Part shown: positions 58,957 through 64,000 of the stretch, one piece after another
Numbering within the stretch: the first letter of the stretch is position 1
How the letters are laid out: each line of letters starts with the position of its first letter
Assembly: GCA_034429745.1 (NCBI GenBank)
Contig: DAOUFY010000043.1
Location: forward strand, 1-64,000
Reading direction: 5' to 3'
DNA: 64,000 nucleotides
Source: JBAXBF01 sp034429745
Lineage (GTDB): Bacteria > Chloroflexota > Anaerolineae > Anaerolineales > DRKV01
The notes under the pieces: model-generated
Database searches by the model: none
What the model was told of the DNA's origin: nothing
The model's input: the letters and a program-made list of their open reading frames with translations, nothing else
Translations under genes and position numbers: made by a program

Positions 58957-59103
58957 TGTGAATATCTTGTAAAATGCCTGTTGATAACTTCATCTCTTCT
59001 ACGATTATATACCCTACAACGTTCGTGATTTGCGTTATCTATCAATAAAAATTCTTTCACAAGATAATTTCTCCACATTTTTCCCCTTTCCAACTGTGGA
59101 AAA
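58957..59103. other. AT-rich spacer with DnaA-box-like 9-mers
   Basis: Four 9-mers with one mismatch to TTATNCACA or TTATCCACA lie here: 58957-58965 (minus, ATATTCACA), 58979-58987 (minus, TTATCAACA), 59069-59077 (plus, TTCTCCACA) and 59095-59103 (minus, TTTTCCACA). No exact box is present. The 325-bp gap between the tRNA-Ala promoter and ileS holds no gene. This could be an origin-like or DnaA-binding region, or chance in AT-rich DNA. Confidence 0.3.
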
Positions 59104-59174
59104 CATCGCTGGCAATTGCAGTCTTTCTTTCCCTACATAGAGTGGTTAAAGCATCCTTTAGCTCTATATATTCG

Positions 59175-59214
59175 GTAAAAAGATGGGGATAAGTTTTTTA
59201 TCCACTTATCCCCA
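59175..59214 (-). terminator. Intrinsic terminator of ileS
   Basis: An 11-bp stem TGGGGATAAGT/ACTTATCCCCA (59214-59184) with a 9-base loop, followed on the minus strand by TCTTTTTAC. It lies 35 bp after the ileS stop. The same bases include TTATCCACT and TTATCCCCA, which look like DnaA boxes but are better explained by the hairpin. Confidence 0.8.
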
Positions 59215-59248
59215 TGCCCTACTAATACTACGAATCTTATTAATGAGT

Positions 59249-62200
59249 CTATTCTTTCTTTTGTTTAATACTAATAGTAACTTCAAGCCCATCTACTTTT
59301 TGCTTTTCAGTATAAGCATCAGCAGGAGGGACATCCTCAATCAAAGCAATGGCTAAAGTTTCATTCTTGATATAACTTTCCCATTGTGCGAATACATCTC
59401 GTAATTCGCCTTGCGTCTTATAGTAAATTTCAATGCGGTCTTCAATGTTAAAGTCTGCGTCTTTGCGCATTTGCTGAATGCGGCGAACAAGCTCTCTGGC
59501 TAACCCTTCTGCTTTCAATTCAGGGGTAATTTGTATATCAATACCAATGGTGATGATCTTATCCGCAGCTACAGCTAAACCTTCGGCTGGCTGAGCTTGA
59601 ACAATGATTTCCTCTGCTGCAAGAGTAATCTCTTCTCCATCAACTTGCAGCTGAACAGACTCATTATTGTTGACTTTGCGGGCTACTTCAAGCGGGTCGA
59701 GGTCGGATAGTGCTTTGCGAATTTGTGGAAAACGCGCCCCAAATTTTGGACCAAGCAGTTTATTGTCCGGTAAGATGCGATAGGTTACTAACTGACTTGC
59801 GTCGCTGACAAAGCTGAGACTTTTGATGTTCAATTCATCGGTGATAATGTCAATAAAGGCTTGAGTAAGTTCTGCTCTGCCTTGACTGACATGTACGTAA
59901 GCCTTAGAAAGCGGTTGACGCACTTTTATGCCTGCATTGCCGCGTGCGCTCAACCCAAGACTGGCGCATTGACGAGCTAATGCCATTTGTTGAATGAGTT
60001 GTTCATCTATGGCGTCTTGGTCTATAATTGGCCAATCTGTATGATGAATGCTTTCATAGGCTTGGTCTCTTACATTGCGTACAATGTTTTGGTACATCAC
60101 TTCTGTTGCAAAAGGAATGAATGGTGCAAGGGTCTTAATGAGCTTAACCAATACATGATATAAAGTGTGGTAAGCCGCTTCTTTGTCGCTATCCTGTTCC
60201 GATTTCCAGAATCTTCGTCGGCTGCGGCGAATGTGCCAGTTGGAGAGGTCGTCAATGAATTCCTCAATAGCAGTTGTAGCAGTATATGCATCGGAGACTC
60301 GCAAGCTTTCTGTAACGGCTTTTATCACTTGGTTAATACGGGCAATGATCCAGCGATCAAGCAAATTGGTGCTTTGGGGAGTATTGCCTTCAGGGTGGGC
60401 AGGGTTAAAGTCTTGCCAGGTTGGCTGCCATCCATCCAAGGAGGCGTAGGTTACAAAGAAACTGTAAATGTTCCATAAGGGAATGAAGAAGCGGCGGCGG
60501 ACATCGTCGGCGCGGTTATACCCGAAGAGCAGGTTGTTTTCTGGTTTGTGAGCACAATAAAGCCAGCGCATTACATCCACGCCCATTTTATCTGCTGCAT
60601 CGTTGAACTCGATGGCATTCCCCCAAGATTTGTGCATAGGACGACCATCTTCCGCAACTAAAGTAGCATACCCAAAATTTTCAAGGAAGGGTGGACTATT
60701 ATCAATAATCGTAGCCATCGCTAGCAGGCTGTAAAACCAGTTGCGGAATTGACCGGGGAACGATTCACTGATCCAGTGAGCCGGATACCACTTGCGCCAG
60801 TATTCGCGATCCTGACGATAGCGCAGGGTGCTGAAGCTGACAATGCCGGCATCGAGCCAAGGATTGCCTACATCGGGTATGCGCGTACCAATCAACCCGC
60901 TTTGGGGATGACGAATCTTGACCAGATCAATAAACGGGCGATGCGGGGTATGCCCTTCAAATTGTTCCCATCCCTCTACGGCTAGTTCCTTTAGCTCGAT
61001 ATCATCGCGAACCACGTAGTATGAGCCATCTTCAAATGTCCAAATCGGCAGTGCCAACCCCCAATATCGCTTTTTACTGATCATCCAATCATGCATATTG
61101 CGCAGCCAATCCATTTCACGCGCATAACCAAATTCTGGGTACCACTTGATCTGGTCAACAACGTCCATGATTTGATAACGCAAACTGCGCGCTTTTTCTT
61201 CAGCGGTCAGTTCTTCACGAGGTTTGTTATACACTTCGCCCATGGAGATAAACCATTCATCAACCAAACGAAAGACTAAATCGGTGGCACAACGCCAGCA
61301 TTTGGGATATCGGTGGGTATAATCTTCCACTTGCAGCAGCAGACCTTTGCGCTGCAAGTCTTCAAAGATAGGTTTGGCGACTTCTGAAACGTGCATGCCG
61401 CTAATCCAATTGAAGCCATCAACAAAATAACCGTCTTCTGTCAGCGGCGCAATCATAGGTAAGCCATGTTGCTTGCCTAATTGAAAGTCTTCAGCACCGC
61501 AGCCGGGTGCAATGTGAACAATGCCTGTTCCTTCAGTTTCACCTACTTCATCCCACAGGATGACGCGATGGGCTTCAACAGCATTGAGAGGGATATCTTT
61601 AATCAATTCGATCAGATGAGTAACACCGCCGCGTTGCTGGGCAGCCCACAAATCATCAAATGGACCATCATAAGTCCAGCCTTCCATCGCCGTTCCCGGC
61701 AGCTCATCGAGCACTTCGTAAGCACCGCGCAAGATATTTGGTGCAGTGCCTTTAGAAAGATAAAATATTTCTTTTCCTACTTTTACCTTTAAGTAAGTAA
61801 GGTTGGGACCGACAGCAGCAGCCACATTGCTGGTCAAGGTCCAGGGGGTAGTTGTCCAAACCAGCAGAGATTCGTTTTGCCGGCCGCGCAAAGGAAAGCG
61901 CAGCACAACACTTGGATGGGTAACCTCTACATATCCATCCGTAACAATTTCATGCTGACTAATAGCTGTTGCACAGCGCGGACACCAGGGCATGACATCT
62001 GCACCACGATAAAGCCAGCCTTTATCGTGGGCTTTGCGAATGACTGTCCAAATCATGTAGTTGTTTTCGTTGGAGAAAGTAAAGTAGCTGCCGCCTAATT
62101 CCGGCATGCCCAATCGCCCAACGATTTGTTCCACTGAATCGGTAACCGGTCCAAGGGGACCTTCTACTGTAATGCGTTGGGATGGATCTTCGATTAACTT

Positions 62201-62668
62201 TTTAGCAAGATAACGCAATTCATCAGGATTATTCCAATCCATCCAATAACCAAGCCGAATGGATTGCTCTGTTTGAACTGCGGCGTAACGCAGAACGCGT
62301 TCTTTGCACTTTAAAACGAAGTTGGCTAACCCATAGTTTTCAATATCTTTTTTGGTTTTAAAGCCCAATTCCTTCTCGACCTCTACTTCCACCCAAAGCC
62401 CTTGGCAGTCAAAGCCGTTTTGATAGCGCAGTTCGCGGCCTTGCATTGTCCAAAAGCGGTTATAGAGATCTTTATATGTTCTTCCCCATCCATGATGTAC
62501 GCCCATCGGGTTGTTTGCAGTAATAGGACCGTCAATGAACGACCAATGTGGCTGTCCTTGATGCAGTTTACGCATTTTTTCAAAACATTGGTTTTCTTTC
62601 CAAAACTTCAATACTTCGTATTCCTGTGCAATAAAATCAACTTTGTTAGGTACAGGTTGAAAAGGCAT
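59249..62668 (-). CDS. ileS: Isoleucyl-tRNA synthetase (HHGWG/HKSWG clade)
   Basis: 1139 aa from the ATG at 62668, with GGAG seven bases upstream; a TTG two codons before lies too near the ribosome site. It charges tRNA-Ile and edits valine. The HIGH motif reads PMGVHHGWGR (about 50-59), and the KMSKS region reads PMHKSWGNAIEF (about 674-685), where common IleRS have HxGH and KMSKS. MPWCPRCATAISQHE and TTTPWTLTSNVAAAV (editing domain) confirm the identity. An insertion of about 45 residues (PDELRYLAKKL to GMPELGG) follows YWMDWNN. The C-terminal part is of the long IleRS type. A T-box controls the gene. Confidence 0.95.
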   Translation of the reverse strand: MPFQPVPNKVDFIAQEYEVLKFWKENQCFEKMRKLHQGQPHWSFIDGPITANNPMGVHHGWGRTYKDLYNRFWTMQGRELRYQNGFDCQGLWVEVEVEKELGFKTKKDIENYGLANFVLKCKERVLRYAAVQTEQSIRLGYWMDWNNPDELRYLAKKLIEDPSQRITVEGPLGPVTDSVEQIVGRLGMPELGGSYFTFSNENNYMIWTVIRKAHDKGWLYRGADVMPWCPRCATAISQHEIVTDGYVEVTHPSVVLRFPLRGRQNESLLVWTTTPWTLTSNVAAAVGPNLTYLKVKVGKEIFYLSKGTAPNILRGAYEVLDELPGTAMEGWTYDGPFDDLWAAQQRGGVTHLIELIKDIPLNAVEAHRVILWDEVGETEGTGIVHIAPGCGAEDFQLGKQHGLPMIAPLTEDGYFVDGFNWISGMHVSEVAKPIFEDLQRKGLLLQVEDYTHRYPKCWRCATDLVFRLVDEWFISMGEVYNKPREELTAEEKARSLRYQIMDVVDQIKWYPEFGYAREMDWLRNMHDWMISKKRYWGLALPIWTFEDGSYYVVRDDIELKELAVEGWEQFEGHTPHRPFIDLVKIRHPQSGLIGTRIPDVGNPWLDAGIVSFSTLRYRQDREYWRKWYPAHWISESFPGQFRNWFYSLLAMATIIDNSPPFLENFGYATLVAEDGRPMHKSWGNAIEFNDAADKMGVDVMRWLYCAHKPENNLLFGYNRADDVRRRFFIPLWNIYSFFVTYASLDGWQPTWQDFNPAHPEGNTPQSTNLLDRWIIARINQVIKAVTESLRVSDAYTATTAIEEFIDDLSNWHIRRSRRRFWKSEQDSDKEAAYHTLYHVLVKLIKTLAPFIPFATEVMYQNIVRNVRDQAYESIHHTDWPIIDQDAIDEQLIQQMALARQCASLGLSARGNAGIKVRQPLSKAYVHVSQGRAELTQAFIDIITDELNIKSLSFVSDASQLVTYRILPDNKLLGPKFGARFPQIRKALSDLDPLEVARKVNNNESVQLQVDGEEITLAAEEIIVQAQPAEGLAVAADKIITIGIDIQITPELKAEGLARELVRRIQQMRKDADFNIEDRIEIYYKTQGELRDVFAQWESYIKNETLAIALIEDVPPADAYTEKQKVDGLEVTISIKQKKE

Positions 62669-62721
62669 AGTCAAACTCCTTATAAAAAAGATAATTTCTT
62701 AACTTTTGTAAAATAAATAAA

Positions 62722-62985
62722 AAAAACGCCCCTTTTCAGGGACGGAAAAATAGCTCCCGCGGTACCACCCTGTTTTCTGCAGCATAGCAGACAACTCTTT
62801 GCAAGTGAAGCTAAAAAACTTCTCTTGCACCCCAGATAACGGTGGGAAAAACCGACGCCCTTACTAGGTAATAACCGTTCAGTTTGCAGCTCCGGAGTGA
62901 TTTTCAGCGCGGTTCTTTATTTGGCTCACACCATCCCAAACTCGCTGAGAAAGAGTGGCGCGCTTACTCTTCTCCATCTTCGCTT
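62722..62985 (-). ncRNA. T-box leader of ileS (specifier AUC, Ile)
   Basis: On the minus strand AGGGTGGTACCGCGGG (62770-62755) is the T-box. Stem I includes CTGAAAATCACTCC, with ATC as the likely isoleucine specifier. The terminator CGTCCC-TGAAAA-GGGGCG (62743-62726) is followed by eight T residues. The arrangement is complete and lies about 50 bp before the ileS start. Confidence 0.95.
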
Positions 62986-62996
62986 TGTTAGGCTGC

Positions 62997-63025
62997 ATTA
63001 TGCCACAAAATAATGGATTAGTCAA
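62997..63025 (-). promoter_or_regulatory. Promoter of the ileS T-box transcript
   Basis: On the minus strand TTGACT (63025-63020), 17 bp, and CATAAT (63002-62997), preceded by TGG as an extended -10. It lies directly after the glyS stop and starts the leader described above. Confidence 0.75.
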
Positions 63026-63031
63026 ATCTCA

Positions 63032-64000
63032 TTAAAAACCTTCCAATTTGGAAAGGTCAGCAATGCCATCACTCATAGCTACGATAGTCTGCAGCAGTGC
63101 TAGTCGGTTATGGCGTAGGTTGAGATCATCTGTCATCACCAATACTTCATCAAAAAAGCGATTAATGAATGGTATAAGAGGCAGAAAGGCATTTAGGAAA
63201 GCATTTACATCCTTTTGCTGCACGACTGCTTTTTTCACAGCTTGATAAAGCTCTACTTCTGCTGTCTCCACGAGAACCGATTCGCTTAGCGGCAGCTTTT
63301 GTTGCAAATCGCGGGTGATGCGGGCGCAGCGCGCGTAAGCCGGCAAGATCGTGCTTTGCCAGTCGCTGCGTGAAACCCATTCGCTGAGCGCTTTAATGGC
63401 TTGCATAGCTCTGGCTGGGTTCTTCCCTTGAGCAGCTAAAACAGCATCTACAACGTCATAGCGAAAGCCTTGTTCAAGCAGCAGGTTGCGCAAACGCTCC
63501 ACAATGAAAACCACGCATTCTTCCAGCCGCTGCTCATTAAGCGGTACTGGAAGAGTAGCGGCGCTTAAATGTAACACTTCATCAAGGTTGACATCTGCTT
63601 CCCAAGCGATCAGGTTTTGAACGATGCCTAAAGCTGCCCGCCGCTGAGCGAAAGGATCTTTTGTACCGCTCGGGGCTAACCCTACTGAAAACAAACCGCT
63701 TAAAGTATCTAACCGATCAGCTAACCCTAAGACAAAACCCACTTTGGTTTTGGTTAGTGAATCCCCTGCATAACGCGGCAGATACTGTTCAAAAAGGGCT
63801 TCAGCAACTTCCTCCGGTTCGCCATCATGGAGGGCGTAATAACGACCCATAATGCCTTGCAGAGAGGTCATTTCTACCACCATCTTCGTTACTAATTCGG
63901 CTTTAGAAAGTTTTGCTGCCCGCAGCAGAGCCTTTGTTTCATCAGCTGTTAAAGATAAGCGCGGAGCGAGCTCTGCGCACAACTTTTCCACGCGCTGAGA
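63032..64000 (-). CDS. glyS: Glycyl-tRNA synthetase beta subunit, C-terminal part (cut by window edge)
   Basis: The last 322 residues of the beta subunit of the alpha2-beta2 GlyRS. Recognisable pieces are MVVEMTSLQGIMGRYYALHDGE, VGFVLGLADRLDTLSGLFSVGLAPSGTKDPFAQRRAALG, typical of GlyS, and the DALR-like anticodon-binding end with ALLQTIVAMSDGIADLSKLEGF. The N-terminal part lies beyond the right edge. If glyQ exists separately it would be expected upstream, outside the window. Confidence 0.95.
   Translation of the reverse strand, partial: SQRVEKLCAELAPRLSLTADETKALLRAAKLSKAELVTKMVVEMTSLQGIMGRYYALHDGEPEEVAEALFEQYLPRYAGDSLTKTKVGFVLGLADRLDTLSGLFSVGLAPSGTKDPFAQRRAALGIVQNLIAWEADVNLDEVLHLSAATLPVPLNEQRLEECVVFIVERLRNLLLEQGFRYDVVDAVLAAQGKNPARAMQAIKALSEWVSRSDWQSTILPAYARCARITRDLQQKLPLSESVLVETAEVELYQAVKKAVVQQKDVNAFLNAFLPLIPFINRFFDEVLVMTDDLNLRHNRLALLQTIVAMSDGIADLSKLEGF

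Noticed and set aside
59184..59214. DnaA boxes TTATCCACT and TTATCCCCA as origin evidence
   Set aside because: They are parts of the ileS terminator stem and loop, which explains them better.
1..64000. CRISPR array, insertion sequence, prophage or integrated element
   Set aside because: I found no direct-repeat array, transposase, integrase or phage structural gene, and no shift in base composition obvious by eye.

Overview
The window looks like chromosomal DNA of a low-to-mid GC Chloroflexota bacterium, most likely class Anaerolineae. This is inferred from gene content: many Thr/Pro-rich lipoproteins with TQTA- or TPTP-type linkers, a SEDS protein fused to a PBP-like tail, a lipoprotein class B PBP, LysX, an IleRS with HHGWG/HKSWG signatures, T-box leaders, and frequent extended -10 promoters. 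I saw no insertion sequence, prophage, CRISPR array or rRNA. Gene order is dense and looks like ordinary core genome with several lineage-specific genes.

Layout. 1-600: a minus-strand tRNA-Thr(UGU), tRNA-Tyr, tRNA-Thr(GGU), tuf operon with a clear promoter. 0.7-12 kb: a small secreted protein, PatB-type C-S lyase, a very large hybrid histidine kinase, MTA phosphorylase, a SEDS-PBP fusion, and two tandem PilZ proteins. 12-19.5 kb: a 79-aa protein under a striking operator-promoter, then a plus-strand run (HD hydrolase, lipoprotein, membrane Ig-like protein, REC-kinase, zinc-ribbon protein) that meets a Cys-rich lipoprotein head-on. 19.6-28.9 kb: minus-strand housekeeping (thioredoxin, HAD phosphatase, LysX, a repeat-bearing Cys/Gly-rich secreted protein, PGI/PMI, RsmI, lipoprotein, GT28-like glycosyltransferase, DUF951, GuaA, Xpt). 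29-35 kb: Maf, class B PBP, RsgA and an OmpR-type two-component system. 35-48 kb: lytic transglycosylase, membrane protein, dnaA, clpB, six-hairpin-like glycosidase, PHP protein, class A PBP. 48-64 kb: nucleotidyltransferase-like protein, two parS-like sites, sixA-CHAD-ppk, adk, DnaJ-like, greA, T-box-controlled leuS, two tRNA-Ala, T-box-controlled ileS, and the 3' part of glyS.

How it fits together. Cell-wall synthesis is heavily represented (SEDS fusion, lipoprotein bPBP, class A PBP, lytic transglycosylase). The presence of dnaA and two near-consensus ParB sites 12 kb apart suggests that the window is close to the replication origin. Aminoacyl-tRNA synthetase expression is tied to tRNA charging by T-boxes with Leu (CUC) and Ile (AUC) specifiers. 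Polyphosphate metabolism (ppk, CHAD, sixA) forms one unit.

The least expected signals are: (1) a 20-bp palindromic operator TATAGAA-N6-TTCTATA found three times over two almost identical promoters 24 kb apart, driving two small genes of unknown function; (2) a SEDS glycosyltransferase carrying a C-terminal class B PBP remnant without its catalytic motifs; (3) two parS-like sites, one of which contains the stop codon of a gene; (4) several genes with an extended -10 directly before the start codon, implying leaderless or nearly leaderless mRNAs.
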